From Burkholderiales bacterium GJ-E10 (GTDB lineage Bacteria > Pseudomonadota > Gammaproteobacteria > Burkholderiales > Burkholderiaceae_F), in NCBI GenBank assembly GCA_000828975.1, contig AP014683.1, forward strand, positions 186,001-250,000: a stretch of DNA of 64,000 nt, read 5' to 3'. This document shows, piece by piece, positions 24,736 to 34,601 of the stretch. The notes below the pieces were generated by a model. The model saw only the letters and a list, made by a program, of their open reading frames with translations. It did not search any database and was not told the DNA's origin. Every line of letters starts with the position of its first letter. The stretch's first letter is position 1. The position numbers and the translations under genes are program-made.

Positions 24736-26865
24736 GTGGACGTGTCACCGGATTCCGACGAAACGCGCAACCTTTCCTCCTATGACTCGGCGTATGGGGA
24801 GGATGTCGCCGCCATTCTTGCCGACCCCGCGATCCAAGGCGCCGTCGAGGAGGCATCAGCGCGATTTGCCGACCGGTTCTACGACGCACTGTTCCGCCGC
24901 GACAGCACGTCGCAGATCCTGTCGCGGCTGGAACCGGCGGAAGTTGCGCATCTGAAACGCCGGTTCGCGCAGCATTTTGCGTTGCTGCTATCTCCGAACC
25001 TGACCAAGTACGCCCATTACTCGTGGGCCCGGAAGATCGGAGTCGTGCACGAGCGGATCGGACTCGATCTGCCGACCCTGCTGGAAGCGTACCATTCCTA
25101 CCAGGACGAGGTGCTCGCGCTGGTGCGGGCGTGGCTCCCCGGCGACGCGCAATGCCGGCAGCGGGAGCTTCTCGCTTCGGCCCTGCTGCGCCGGACCATG
25201 CTGGATATGGAGGCGCAAAGCCTCAGTCACGACGAGGCGCATGGCAAGCTTTCCGCGATCATTTCCCGCCTGACCCGGTTGGTGCGCGAAGCCGCCAATC
25301 CCGCCGACTTCCTGCAGGGGTGCGTCGATACCCTGGCCCGGGTCGACGGTGTCGACGTCTGCCTGGTCGCGCGCCCCGATTCCCAAGGCGTGCTGCGTGT
25401 CGAGGTCATCGGCGGCGCGGTCGGAGTCCGATACCTCGAGCACATCGGGAGCGCAGGGTGCCCGCCGATGCGTGTGCGCGGCCGCGGCGCGATCGCCAAT
25501 GGAACCGTCGCGCATGCGTGGCGTGACGGGGTTCCGCAGGTGTGCGCGGCGATCTCCCTGGACGCGACCTGGGAGCCGTGGGAGGCGGCGCTGGCGGATC
25601 TGTCGCTGCGCAGCGCGGCGGCGGTTCCGCTGGTCGACGAGTCGGGGCAGTCGTATTCCTTGTTGCTGCTGTTCAGCCGCTGGCCCAGCTTTTTCAACGC
25701 CATCGCGCGCTGGGACATGCTGCGGCACATCCAGCAATTGCTCGGCCATTCGGCCGTACGCATCGAGCACGGGGCCGTGGTTGCGGCATCGCAGCGGGAG
25801 ATCTATCGCCGGCGGCTCCGCGACGGCGCCGTCCGGATGGTGTACCAGCCGATCGTCGACCTGCAGGCGGGAACGGTGGGCCACCTCGAGGCGCTCGCCC
25901 GCCTGGTTGCCCCCGACGGATCGATCATTCCGCCGGGGGAATTCCTGCCGGCGTTGGGCAACAACGACCTGCTGCAGTTGTTCGAACTCGGACTGCATCA
26001 GGTCTGCCGGGATCTCCACGCGTGGCGCGATGGCGTCGGCGGATGGGAGCCGTCCGTATCCATCAACCTGCCCGCCGACGCGATCACGGATGACGCCTAT
26101 CGCGACGTGCTCCTCGAGACGGTCGCCAAGGCGGGGATCCCGCCGGCGCGGATCCACCTGGAGGTCCTGGAAACCCAGGACTGCGTTTCATTCGACGAGC
26201 GCAAAGGCCGCATCATGGCACTGCGCAGCGCGGGGTTCCGGGTCGTGCAGGACGACCTGGGTTCCGGCCACAGTTCCTTGCTGCGCTTGAACGCGATTCC
26301 GTTCGACGGCGTGAAGATCGATCAGGGGCTGGTGCGCAGCGCCTTCGAAGACCCGAGCCGCGCGCTGGAATTCATCTGCCATCTCACCGCCCTTGCGAAG
26401 AATTTCGGCATCACCGTCACCGTCGAAGGCCTGGAGGATCCCGCCCTGGTCGAAGCTGCGGCGGTGCTCGGTGCGGAGCAGGGCCAGGGGTACGCGATCG
26501 CCCGGCCGATGCCGGCGGAGGAAGTCCTGCCGTGGCGCGAGCGGTTCCGATGGAACATCGATCCCAAGAGCCCCCGCACGCCCTTGGGCGCGTTTGCCGG
26601 CTATCTGCTCTGGGGGCAGCAACACAAGGCGCTCGAACATTGGCCGGAACTGGTGGGGCACTTCGTGCGGTTCCCGTGCGCGGTCCAGCGCTATATCGAC
26701 CACCACGGTTTGCAAGGTTCGGCGCTGCAGGAACTGCTCAAGGAGCATCACGCCGTTGCCGCGAACGGAACGTCCAGCCCCGAGTTCCGGCGGACCGGCC
26801 ACGACCTGAAGGTCTTGCTGGGCCTGCATTGGCGCCAGCAACGGGCGATCGAAAAGAGCGCATAG
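24736..26865 (+). CDS. Globin-coupled sensor EAL-domain c-di-GMP phosphodiesterase
   Basis: A 709-residue cytoplasmic signalling protein. Residues 20-175 form a globin-coupled sensor domain with the proximal-His motif IGVVHERIGLDL (His105), suggesting haem-based oxygen sensing. A GAF-like region (about 190-345) is followed by an EAL domain (about 360-600) with EALARL, VSINLPA, LEVLETQD, DDLGSGHSS, VKIDQGLV and EQGQGYAIARPM, so catalysis of c-di-GMP hydrolysis is likely retained. A helical C-terminal extension of about 110 residues is unassigned. GTG 24736 with GGAG 7 bp before it is the best start. It lies just beyond the element boundary. Confidence 0.87.
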   Translation: MDVSPDSDETRNLSSYDSAYGEDVAAILADPAIQGAVEEASARFADRFYDALFRRDSTSQILSRLEPAEVAHLKRRFAQHFALLLSPNLTKYAHYSWARKIGVVHERIGLDLPTLLEAYHSYQDEVLALVRAWLPGDAQCRQRELLASALLRRTMLDMEAQSLSHDEAHGKLSAIISRLTRLVREAANPADFLQGCVDTLARVDGVDVCLVARPDSQGVLRVEVIGGAVGVRYLEHIGSAGCPPMRVRGRGAIANGTVAHAWRDGVPQVCAAISLDATWEPWEAALADLSLRSAAAVPLVDESGQSYSLLLLFSRWPSFFNAIARWDMLRHIQQLLGHSAVRIEHGAVVAASQREIYRRRLRDGAVRMVYQPIVDLQAGTVGHLEALARLVAPDGSIIPPGEFLPALGNNDLLQLFELGLHQVCRDLHAWRDGVGGWEPSVSINLPADAITDDAYRDVLLETVAKAGIPPARIHLEVLETQDCVSFDERKGRIMALRSAGFRVVQDDLGSGHSSLLRLNAIPFDGVKIDQGLVRSAFEDPSRALEFICHLTALAKNFGITVTVEGLEDPALVEAAAVLGAEQGQGYAIARPMPAEEVLPWRERFRWNIDPKSPRTPLGAFAGYLLWGQQHKALEHWPELVGHFVRFPCAVQRYIDHHGLQGSALQELLKEHHAVAANGTSSPEFRRTGHDLKVLLGLHWRQQRAIEKSA

Positions 26866-26935
26866 ACCGCATACGCGGCGGATTCGCGTCGGAATTCCTC
26901 CGGGGCCGAGCGCCTTCGCCGGCGCCGTGCCGCCG

Positions 26936-28225
26936 TCAGCGGACCGGCGCCTGGGCGGTCAGTGCCGGCCCTGCGCCGAAAATGTCGCGGATCGGTCGCA
27001 GGTTGGCGAGTTCTTGTTGCGCTTCCGTTCCGGCGTGGGACCGGGCGAAGTCCTTGCGGAATCGGTCCAGGTCCGCATGCATCGCCAGCATCGTGGCCAG
27101 CACGTTGAGATGGTCGGACGGTTCGGCGTATCGCCCGGGCTTGATCATCGGACCGTAAAAGACGGTCGGGATCGGCGTGATGCCCTCTTTGTACGGATCG
27201 CCGTGGATCGCATACTTCGCGGCGCCGTTTTCGTCGAACGTGAGAATGAGCAGGGCGTTGTGCCGCATCGCCCATTCCGCATACGACCGGATGTTTCGCC
27301 GCAGCCATTGGTCGGCGTCGCGCAGCGACCCGTCGTGGGCATCGTGTGCGAGGTTGGGAATGACGATGCTCACCGTCGGCAGGTGTTCGAATCCGAGCGG
27401 CTTGCCTTGCTCGTCGACGGCGAACCCGCGGTAGCGCTTGCCGGTGTTCGGGTCGATCGTGGCCTCGAACCCTAGGTTGATCGACTCCGGTAGAACGAAC
27501 CGCCGCCGGGCGGCGGAATCCGGCGTGCCGGAAAAATCGATCCAGTTGATCACCGGATTGTGCTTGCGCGCGTAGCGCTCGATGCCGGTGCCGAACAGGT
27601 CGCCGTCGAATCCGGGGAAGGGCAGCGTTTCGGAAAAGATCGCGAACGTTCCGCCATGCGCGCGTACCGCCGCCCCGAGGTTCGGCGTCGTGAAGGGGCG
27701 CAGGGCCGCCGGAATCATCCGGTCGCCGATGCCGGTCGGAACGTGGAAGGCCGGCAAGCGCAGCCGCGCACCGTCGGGCGCGTTGGTGGCGATGCCCCGG
27801 TACGGATACCCCGGAAACGGCGCGGCTGCCTCGAAGTACGACGGCGTGACGCCTTGATTGTTGCCCGAGGTCAGGTACAGATAGTTGGCCTGACTGGGGC
27901 GCGAGGGCAAGGGGTGTGCGAATCCCCGGGGGATGATGCCGTAGGGCGTTTCTCCGAACGTGGCCCCCGTCATTTGGGCGCCGCGCCGCGCGATCGCGTT
28001 GTAGAACGGCATGTCCGGGTTGCCGTATACCTGGGATGCCGAATGATTCTCCAGGATGACGATCACCGTGTGGGACGGCGTCGGCAGGGGGGCGGCGCGG
28101 CCGCTCAGGGGAGTCGCCGCGCCAAGGAGTGCAATCAGCGGGAGCGCGATCCGCGCGACGGCGCGGAGCGCGGGACGGCGCCGCGCCCGAGCGTTGGCGA
28201 CGGCGGGCGATCGATCGGATTGCAC
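26936..28225 (-). CDS. Secreted phosphoesterase-family protein (acid phosphatase-like)
   Basis: A 429-residue exported hydrolase of the phosphoesterase family that includes phospholipase C and AcpA-like acid phosphatases. A twin-basic signal region (residues 1-45) precedes the metal-site motif HTVIVILENHSASQVYG, then SQANYLYLTSGNN, IVIPNLAHDAHDGS and LILTFDENG, all typical of the family core. Substrate unresolved: phosphate ester or phospholipid. Divergent from pyk across a 94-bp gap that must hold both promoters. Confidence 0.8.
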   Translation of the reverse strand: MQSDRSPAVANARARRRPALRAVARIALPLIALLGAATPLSGRAAPLPTPSHTVIVILENHSASQVYGNPDMPFYNAIARRGAQMTGATFGETPYGIIPRGFAHPLPSRPSQANYLYLTSGNNQGVTPSYFEAAAPFPGYPYRGIATNAPDGARLRLPAFHVPTGIGDRMIPAALRPFTTPNLGAAVRAHGGTFAIFSETLPFPGFDGDLFGTGIERYARKHNPVINWIDFSGTPDSAARRRFVLPESINLGFEATIDPNTGKRYRGFAVDEQGKPLGFEHLPTVSIVIPNLAHDAHDGSLRDADQWLRRNIRSYAEWAMRHNALLILTFDENGAAKYAIHGDPYKEGITPIPTVFYGPMIKPGRYAEPSDHLNVLATMLAMHADLDRFRKDFARSHAGTEAQQELANLRPIRDIFGAGPALTAQAPVR

Positions 28226-28319
28226 GGAGGCTCCTTCCGGTTGCGGAGGCGCGAAAAACCGCGATTATGCGATACGGCGCTGTCGGGACGCGTACAATCC
28301 GCATCTTCCTCTGAATCGA

Positions 28320-29789
28320 ATGTCCATGCGCAGAAATCGCAACGCCAAGATCGTCGCCACGCTTGGCCCCGCCAGTTCCTCCGAAGAGATCATCCGCAAC
28401 TTGTTCGTCGCCGGCGTCGACGTGTTCCGGCTGAATTTCAGTCACGGTTCCCACGCCGAACACAAGGAGCGGTACGACATCGTCCGCCGGATCAGCCAGG
28501 AATTCGGCCGCCCGATCGCCATCCTCGGCGATCTGCAGGGCCCGAAGCTGCGCGTGGGCAAGTTCGCCGAAGGCGCCGTCATGCTCGAGCCGGACGCGAC
28601 GTTCCGGCTCGATCTGGACTCGGCCGACGGCGATGCGCGGCGCGTCAATCTCCCGCATCCGGAGATTTTTGCCGCGCTGGTGCGCGATGCGACCCTCCTG
28701 CTCGACGATGGTCGCCTGGAGTTGCGGGTCGAAGAGCACGGTCCGGATTTCGCCAATACCCGCGTGGTGGTCGGCGGGCGCCTGAGCGACCGCAAGGGCG
28801 TGAATGTCCCGGGCGTGGTGCTGCCGATTTCCCCGCTCACGGAAAAGGACCGGCGCGACCTGCAATATGCGCTGGACCTGGGTGTCGACTGGATCGCGCT
28901 GTCGTTCGTGCAGCGGCCGGAAGACGTCCTGGAAGCGCGCGCACTCATCGGGGATCGCGCGCTCATCATGACCAAGCTGGAAAAGCCCTCGGCCATCGAC
29001 CGGCTCGACGAGATCGTCGCGGTGTCCGATGCGATCATGGTCGCGCGGGGGGATCTCGGCGTCGAGATGCCGCCCGAGCGGGTGCCGATCCTGCAGCGCT
29101 CGATCGTGCGCGTGAGCCGCCGCGAGGGCAAGCCGGTGGTCGTCGCGACCCAGATGCTGGAATCGATGACCGCCAGCCCGGTCCCGACCCGCGCGGAGGC
29201 GTCCGACGTCGCCAGCGCGATCTTCCAGGGTGCCGATGCCGTCATGCTGTCGGCCGAATCCGCCGCCGGAAAATATCCGGTCGAGGCGGTGACGATCATG
29301 GATCGGATCATCACCCAGGTGGAAGGGGATCCGCAGTACCGGGCGCTGCTCGATGCGGACCACCAGAAGGCTTCGTCCACCGTGGCCGACGCCGTGTGTG
29401 CGGCGCTGGGACAGATGGCCCATATCGTGTCGGCCAAGACCGTCATCACCTACACCGCTTCCGGCGCGTCGGCATTGCGCGCGGCCCGGCAGCGTCCGGA
29501 CGCCCCCATTCTGTCGCTCACGCCCAGCCCGCGCACTGCGCAGCGCCTTGCCGTGGTCTGGGGCGTGCATTCGCTGCATAGCACCGGAGCCCCGGACGTC
29601 AACACGATGACCGATCTGGCGTGCCGCGCCGCGCTGCAGGAAGGGTTCGCGTCGGTCGGGGATTACGTCGTGATCGCCGCGGGGGTTCCCTTCGGCCAGT
29701 CGGGCACGACCAATCTGCTGCGGGTGGCCAAGGTCGGGCAGGATGGCGCCGACGACGGCGGGTTGGCATCGGAACCGGTGCGCCGGTAA
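28320..29789 (+). CDS. pyk: Pyruvate kinase
   Basis: A 489-residue glycolytic enzyme converting phosphoenolpyruvate and ADP to pyruvate and ATP. Signatures: KIVATLGPASS at the N terminus, FRLNFSHGSH, LGDLQGPKLRVG, the active-site stretch ALIMTKLEKPSAI with catalytic Lys, and VARGDLGVEMP followed by TQMLESM. The C-terminal allosteric domain is present. Start ATG 28320 (MSMRR); ATG 28326 is a close alternative. Chromosomal housekeeping gene, 21 bp before gltX. Confidence 0.95.
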   Translation: MSMRRNRNAKIVATLGPASSSEEIIRNLFVAGVDVFRLNFSHGSHAEHKERYDIVRRISQEFGRPIAILGDLQGPKLRVGKFAEGAVMLEPDATFRLDLDSADGDARRVNLPHPEIFAALVRDATLLLDDGRLELRVEEHGPDFANTRVVVGGRLSDRKGVNVPGVVLPISPLTEKDRRDLQYALDLGVDWIALSFVQRPEDVLEARALIGDRALIMTKLEKPSAIDRLDEIVAVSDAIMVARGDLGVEMPPERVPILQRSIVRVSRREGKPVVVATQMLESMTASPVPTRAEASDVASAIFQGADAVMLSAESAAGKYPVEAVTIMDRIITQVEGDPQYRALLDADHQKASSTVADAVCAALGQMAHIVSAKTVITYTASGASALRAARQRPDAPILSLTPSPRTAQRLAVVWGVHSLHSTGAPDVNTMTDLACRAALQEGFASVGDYVVIAAGVPFGQSGTTNLLRVAKVGQDGADDGGLASEPVRR

Positions 29790-29810
29790 TTCCGCGCGGG
29801 ACAGGTCGGC

Positions 29811-31232
29811 ATGACATCGACGGTGCGCACCCGGATTGCTCCCAGCCCGACGGGCATGCTGCATCTTGGAACGGCCCGCACGGCGCTGTTCAGCTGGGCA
29901 TTCGCCCGCCACCACGGCGGCGCCTTCATTCTGCGGATCGAGGACACGGATCTCGAACGATCCACCGAGGAGGCCGTGCAGGTCATCCTCGACAGCATGA
30001 AGTGGCTCGGCCTCGAATACGACGAGGGGCCGTTCCGCCAGACCGACCGCCTGCCGCGCTACCGTGAGGTGATCGAGCGGCTGCTCGCGGAAGGCAAGGC
30101 GTACCGGTGCTATGCGACCCGCGAGGAACTGGACGCGCTGCGCGCCGACCAGACCGCGCGTGGCGAGAAGCCGCGCTACGACGGGCGCTGGCGCCCCGAA
30201 CGCGCGCAGGGAAGGACGCCGCCGGACGGCGTGGCGCCGGTGATCCGTTTTCGCACCCCCGACACCGGGGAGGTGTGGTGGAACGACCTCGTCAAGGGGC
30301 CGATCCACATTGCCAATGCGGAACTGGACGATCTCGTCATCGCGCGCGGCGACGGCGTCCCCACCTACAACTTCGCAGTGGTCGTCGACGACATCGACAT
30401 GGAAATCACCCATGTCCTGCGCGGCGACGACCACGTCAACAACACGCCCCGGCAGATCAACATCTACCGCGCGATCCTCGGCGAGGACGCAGCGCTGCCG
30501 CGCTTCGGCCACCTGTCGATGATTCTCGGCCCCGACGGCCAGAAGCTCTCCAAGCGCCACGGTGCGGTGAGCGTGCTGCAGTACGAAGAGGACGGGTTCC
30601 TGCCCGAGGCGCTGTTCAACTATCTTGCACGGCTGGGCTGGAGCCACGGTGACGCCGAGAAATTCGGGCGCGAGGAACTCGTGCAGTGGTTCGACCTGGA
30701 GCACGTCAACCGTGCCCCGGCCCAGTACGACATCAACAAGCTGCTGTGGCTGAACGGCGAGTACCTGAAGGAAGCCGACGACCAGCGCCTGGCGTCCTTG
30801 ACGGCGCCGCGGCTGCGGACGCACGGGATCGATGCCGGGCATCCGGGTGGCGGGCCGCAGCTCGACGCCGTGGTGGCGCTGTACAAGGGACGTGTCCGGA
30901 CCCTCAACGAACTGGCAGACGAAGCGATGCTCTTCTACCGCGATCCGCAAGTCCATGCGGACCTGCTGCGCGAACATGTCCAGGGGCCGGCTCGCGATGC
31001 CCTGCAGGCGTTTGCGCGGGCGGCGGAAGATGCCGGGTCGTGGGGACGTGCCGCGATCAGCGAACAGATCAAGCGGGTGCTCGGCGAGTTCGGCCTGAAG
31101 ATGCCGCAGTTCGCGATTCCCCTGCGGGTCGCGGTGAGCGGCCGGACGCAGACGCCATCCATCGACGCAGTGCTGGAGCTGCTGGGACGGGAAGCGACGG
31201 TGCGCCGCGTGCGCGCCGCCTTGGCCGCCTAG
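29811..31232 (+). CDS. gltX: Glutamyl-tRNA synthetase
   Basis: A 473-residue class I aminoacyl-tRNA synthetase that charges tRNA-Glu. It has the HIGH-type motif [18 protein letters not shown], the discriminating [11 protein letters not shown], the KMSKS-type [13 protein letters not shown], and the C-terminal anticodon-binding helices. Normal length, on the same strand as pyk, and followed 45 bp later by tRNA-Ala and then tRNA-Glu, its own substrate. Confidence 0.96.
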   Translation: MTSTVRTRIAPSPTGMLHLGTARTALFSWAFARHHGGAFILRIEDTDLERSTEEAVQVILDSMKWLGLEYDEGPFRQTDRLPRYREVIERLLAEGKAYRCYATREELDALRADQTARGEKPRYDGRWRPERAQGRTPPDGVAPVIRFRTPDTGEVWWNDLVKGPIHIANAELDDLVIARGDGVPTYNFAVVVDDIDMEITHVLRGDDHVNNTPRQINIYRAILGEDAALPRFGHLSMILGPDGQKLSKRHGAVSVLQYEEDGFLPEALFNYLARLGWSHGDAEKFGREELVQWFDLEHVNRAPAQYDINKLLWLNGEYLKEADDQRLASLTAPRLRTHGIDAGHPGGGPQLDAVVALYKGRVRTLNELADEAMLFYRDPQVHADLLREHVQGPARDALQAFARAAEDAGSWGRAAISEQIKRVLGEFGLKMPQFAIPLRVAVSGRTQTPSIDAVLELLGREATVRRVRAALAA

Positions 31233-31277
31233 TTGCCAACCCCCGCGAACCCTGCGTATAATGCGCGGTTCCCGCGT

Positions 31278-31353
<76 letters not shown>

Positions 31354-31418
31354 CTCACGGTTTCCGGAATTCCGTTTCCGGAAACGGCGGGAAGAAAGTC
31401 TGAAAGACTGTTTGCCGG

Positions 31419-31494
31419 GTCCCCATCGTCTAGAGGCCTAGGACACGACCCTTTCACGGTTGTAACAGGGGTTCGAATCCCCTTGGGGACGCCA
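31419..31494 (+). tRNA. tRNA-Glu (TTC), integration target
   Basis: A complete 76-nt tRNA with acceptor GTCCCCA/TGGGGAC, anticodon TTC in loop CTTTCAC, T loop TTCGAAT, discriminator G and encoded CCA. Its 3' end overlaps the C-terminal codons of the antisense recombinase gene. Its last 24 bases recur imperfectly at 62413-62436, so it appears to be the attachment site used by the element to its right. Confidence 0.96.
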
Positions 31495-33013
31495 CGTTAA
31501 ACCCGGTAGTAAGGTTTGACGCGGCAGCGACACGGTAGTGGAGCGTGATCGCTCCGTGGTCCAAGTCCAGCACAATCCGGTCAAGCAGGTTGCTCAGGGC
31601 GGCGCGCGCTTTTTGCACCTGTCCTTCGTCAAGACCCTCCCGAATGTCACCGGCAAGCGTGCGGAGCAGCGCACGTACATCCGCCGGCGCGAACTGGCGA
31701 GCTGCCTTCGCCTGCGCCATCTTGCGGCGCGCGTCTTCGGCTTGGGCGATCAGCGCGGCCCGTTCCGTTTCGTACTGTTCGATGCTGCGCCGATAGGCCC
31801 GGGCGACTGCTTCGCTGCCGGCATCGGCGATCAGATCGATCAGGCGGGAAATTTTTCTCGTGAGATCGGCGGCTTGGGTTTCCGCTTGGCGGATTTGTCC
31901 GGTGTCCGGTGGGGAAAGCATCTCGCGCATGTGCGCAACGATCGCGTTGACCGATTCGTCGGCTTGCAGGTCGGTGAAAACGTGGTCGATGACGGCATCG
32001 TCCACCCGGCGCGCTGCGATTCGGGTGCCTTTGCGCATCCGGTAGAACGGCTGATCGACTTTTTGATCCCATTCCCCGTGCCAGGGCGTTTCATCTGGCG
32101 AAACGAGCAGCCCGGCGAGGAGGTAGCTGCGATCGCTTGACCGTGTCCGCCGTGACGCGGACTGCTCAAGCTGCTGGAGAATCGCTTCCGCTTCCGCATT
32201 GGTGATGAAGGCGTCGTGGGTGTCGCGGGTGATGACCCATTCCGACCGGGGGCGCCGTTTCGTTCCCGCCGCGTAGGATCCGCCGCTGCGCTCGGAGTGG
32301 ACGTTCCAGACCGTGTGTCCCGCGTAGGTCAGCGCACGCCACTCCATGTCGTTGAGGCTCGCGGTGGGCCAATCGACCCCCAATTCCGCGAGCAGCGTTC
32401 CGCGCGATTTTCCGGCGGCGCGGCCTCGCAGGTATGCCGCAACGGCGGCGGCTTCGCCGGAGGGCACCAATTTGCTCTTCTGTACTGGCTGTCCGTCACG
32501 GATCGCGCCGGTGGAAGAATGTTCGAGGTCGTAACCGCGCGGAGGCCGTCCGCCAGCCCGCCAGCCTTGGCGAACGTTTTCCGCCATTCCGGCGAGCCCC
32601 TTCTGTTTGCTCGTTAGGCTGTGCCATTCGTCCATCGCCTGCAGGATGGACGTGAGCAACATCGTCGTTACCGGGTCGGTGTCCGGAACGTTCCGGAAAA
32701 CGATTTGGACGCGGGCCGCGGCGGCTTCGCGTTCGAAGAAAATTGCGAGGAAACGGTTGCGTGCGACGCGCGAGGTATCGAGTACGAGGATGGTTTGCCA
32801 AGGGCGACTGGGGGCGCGCAGTTCGTGCAATAGCCGTTGAAATGCCGGCCGATCTTCGTCCTTTCCGGACTCGACGGCGTCGGAAAACTCATCGACGATC
32901 ACCAGTCCGCGCTTGTGCGCCAACTCATGCAACTGGCGCCTTTGTGCGTCGATCGAGACGTCGGAACGGTCCTTACTTGACCGGAGATAGAGAACGGCAC
33001 GGTTGTTGTGCAT
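31454..33013 (-). CDS. Large serine recombinase (site-specific integrase)
   Basis: A 519-residue recombinase. The N-terminal resolvase-type catalytic domain (1-140) has VLYLRSSKD with the nucleophile probably Ser13, and LDTSRVARN with the catalytic Arg. A recombinase DNA-binding domain (about 150-260) with GGRPPRGYDLEH, a middle region with few cysteines (no clear zinc ribbon) and a coiled-coil at about 370-450 follow. The last dozen codons (SPRGFEPLLQP) are read antisense through tRNA-Glu, so integration supplied the C terminus. It probably excises and integrates the element at this tRNA. Confidence 0.88.
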   Translation of the reverse strand: MHNNRAVLYLRSSKDRSDVSIDAQRRQLHELAHKRGLVIVDEFSDAVESGKDEDRPAFQRLLHELRAPSRPWQTILVLDTSRVARNRFLAIFFEREAAAARVQIVFRNVPDTDPVTTMLLTSILQAMDEWHSLTSKQKGLAGMAENVRQGWRAGGRPPRGYDLEHSSTGAIRDGQPVQKSKLVPSGEAAAVAAYLRGRAAGKSRGTLLAELGVDWPTASLNDMEWRALTYAGHTVWNVHSERSGGSYAAGTKRRPRSEWVITRDTHDAFITNAEAEAILQQLEQSASRRTRSSDRSYLLAGLLVSPDETPWHGEWDQKVDQPFYRMRKGTRIAARRVDDAVIDHVFTDLQADESVNAIVAHMREMLSPPDTGQIRQAETQAADLTRKISRLIDLIADAGSEAVARAYRRSIEQYETERAALIAQAEDARRKMAQAKAARQFAPADVRALLRTLAGDIREGLDEGQVQKARAALSNLLDRIVLDLDHGAITLHYRVAAASNLTTGFNVASPRGFEPLLQP

Positions 33014-33184
33014 GCTCGGTGACGAGGTGAAGGCGTTGGCGTTCGGATACCTCGAATAATAGCCGCGCGATTCCGGCGGTTTGCATTGGGGTACCGACGG
33101 ATCGTACGGCGAGTTGTAACCGGCGTCTGCCCATTGCTCCGGTAGAACACTCCGGGGGCTTCGGCGGGAGTTGGGGCGGCGCGG

Positions 33185-34075
33185 TCACGTCGGCCCCCGG
33201 AAATTCTTCGGGGCGATTGGAGGGGGCGATGGAAATAGCCGGAGCCCCTCCTTTGTCAGCGCTACCTTGGCTCGCGGGTATTGGCGTAGCGCCGCAGCCA
33301 CCGCCAGGGCAAATTTTGTGCGGAAAGTTTTTTTCGAGTCCTTTCCCTGGTATTCGCTGCCGAACTGTTCAAAAAGACTGTTCCAGTGGAGGTCGACCTT
33401 GCTGTCGAGTCGGCAAAGGCGATGCGCCATCCACGCATATACATCCATCGCCAGGGCGGAATCGTCGAGCGCTTGGAGTGCATTCCAATCGAGCGGAACG
33501 GTTCTTTCTAGCAGCAGCTCGTAGTACGAGTCGGACAACGTTACGTGGTGGGGCCGGCATGTGGGATGTCGTCCGTCGGCACCGATCCAAGTGGCGAAGT
33601 GTTTTATCGGTTTGTCTTCGAAATCGTGGGCAAGATCTCCGTCTGCCCAGCCCAGCTTGATCCGACTGGCCGCAGTGGCGCGGACTTGCTTTTCAAACAT
33701 TGCAAGGGAGCCGCGGATGCCACCATTAGGATTCCTACCTAGCGCCCGGATGAAGGCCCTTTTCGTACCCACATAGATTTCGGGCGATTTCGTAATCAAA
33801 GCCTGCGTGTTCAGGAATGCGAAGAACAATCGCGGCCATGTGCCATATGGGAGGGGCTGCTGAACAAACTTCTCGCCGTCGAAAAGCGTTCCAGCCTCGA
33901 TTCGTAGCGTTGCCTTGCCGGATCGCCTTTCGAACGCCAGTTCGTTACCCCGCTCGGATCTTGGCAATCCGAGTTGGCACATGATCGGATGCACGAAGAC
34001 GCGGTCGAGGGGGGGACGAATGTTCTCCGTTTTTAACAACTCGCCGCGGTTTGCCTGGGAAGAATTCGGTTCCAT
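33185..34075 (-). CDS. repA: Plasmid replication initiator RepA
   Basis: A 296-residue initiator of the plasmid-encoded RepA family (as in IncW and related broad-host-range replicons). The C-terminal half shows the family run: VPLDWNALQALDDSALAMDV, YAWMAHRLCRL, WNSLFEQFGSEYQ and a winged-helix end with LRLFPSPPPI. The gene lies beside an iteron cluster on its upstream side. No Shine-Dalgarno sequence is evident before ATG 34075; instead the 23-bp conserved element ends 8 bp away. Its presence inside an integrated element implies a former or conditional plasmid. Confidence 0.85.
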   Translation of the reverse strand: MEPNSSQANRGELLKTENIRPPLDRVFVHPIMCQLGLPRSERGNELAFERRSGKATLRIEAGTLFDGEKFVQQPLPYGTWPRLFFAFLNTQALITKSPEIYVGTKRAFIRALGRNPNGGIRGSLAMFEKQVRATAASRIKLGWADGDLAHDFEDKPIKHFATWIGADGRHPTCRPHHVTLSDSYYELLLERTVPLDWNALQALDDSALAMDVYAWMAHRLCRLDSKVDLHWNSLFEQFGSEYQGKDSKKTFRTKFALAVAAALRQYPRAKVALTKEGLRLFPSPPPIAPKNFRGPT

Positions 34076-34083
34076 GCCATTTA

Positions 34084-34106
34084 ATCTGCGGGGGGGTCAA
34101 CAACTC
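34084..34106 (-). promoter_or_regulatory. Conserved plasmid element, copy 1 (repA)
   Basis: Read towards repA: GAGTTGTTGACCCCCC, then CGCAGAT, placed 8-31 bp upstream of the repA start codon. Near-identical copies adjoin mobC and stbB. It may be an operator or an RNA-level control site; its -35-like TTGACC has no room for a -10 before the ATG. Confidence 0.6.
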
Positions 34107-34237
34107 CTCATGGCGAAACCGCCGGTTGTCAGGGTGGGAAAACTCGGGGCAATAGGCATGGACCTTGTCCCTTTCATGCCATCGGGTCTGCGCCGCAGGT
34201 TTGACGGTCATGCTGGGGCGCGCTGCCAGCGTTCGTC

Positions 34238-34445
34238 TGTGGACAAGCTTGGGGATGGTGAAAGTTGTCCACGCCGAATCGGACCCCTCCGGCACGCCGA
34301 ATCGGACCCGGGGATTTGAGAAAAAAGCGCCGAATCGGGCCCGCCAAACGCGCCGAATCGGACCCCCTTCATTAATACCTATATGGTTCCCTATATCGTT
34401 TTCCTATATCTCACCGATAGTTGGTGCGGCGCCTACTGTGGATAA
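34238..34445. other. Putative replication origin (oriV): iterons, AT-rich repeats, DnaA box
   Basis: Four copies of (A/G)CGCCGAATCGG(A/G)CCC start at 34271, 34294, 34327 and 34350, with spacings of 23, 33 and 23 bp, i.e. about two or three helical turns. They are followed by three CCTATAT repeats (34378, 34390, 34403) in an AT-rich stretch and by a perfect DnaA box TGTGGATAA at 34437. TGTGGACAA (34238) and TTGTCCAC (34265) are near-matches on the other side. This is the usual build of an iteron origin next to repA. Confidence 0.75.
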
Positions 34446-34601
34446 GTTCGGGGGCTGAGGCGGGGAATTCCAGCTTCCACACCCTGCAGGCGCGCTTTCC
34501 CGCCGGGCTCGCAGCAAGAATGGCAAGGGCGCGGTGTCCCTTGAGACGGGTGCCACGCAGAAGGCCATAGAAGACCGCCAGTGCGTTTTGTGGACTGGAA
34601 A

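Noticed and set aside
34271-34365. CRISPR-like repeats
   Set aside because: Only four 16-bp units with 7-17 bp between them, next to repA and a DnaA box; spacing fits iterons and not CRISPR spacers.
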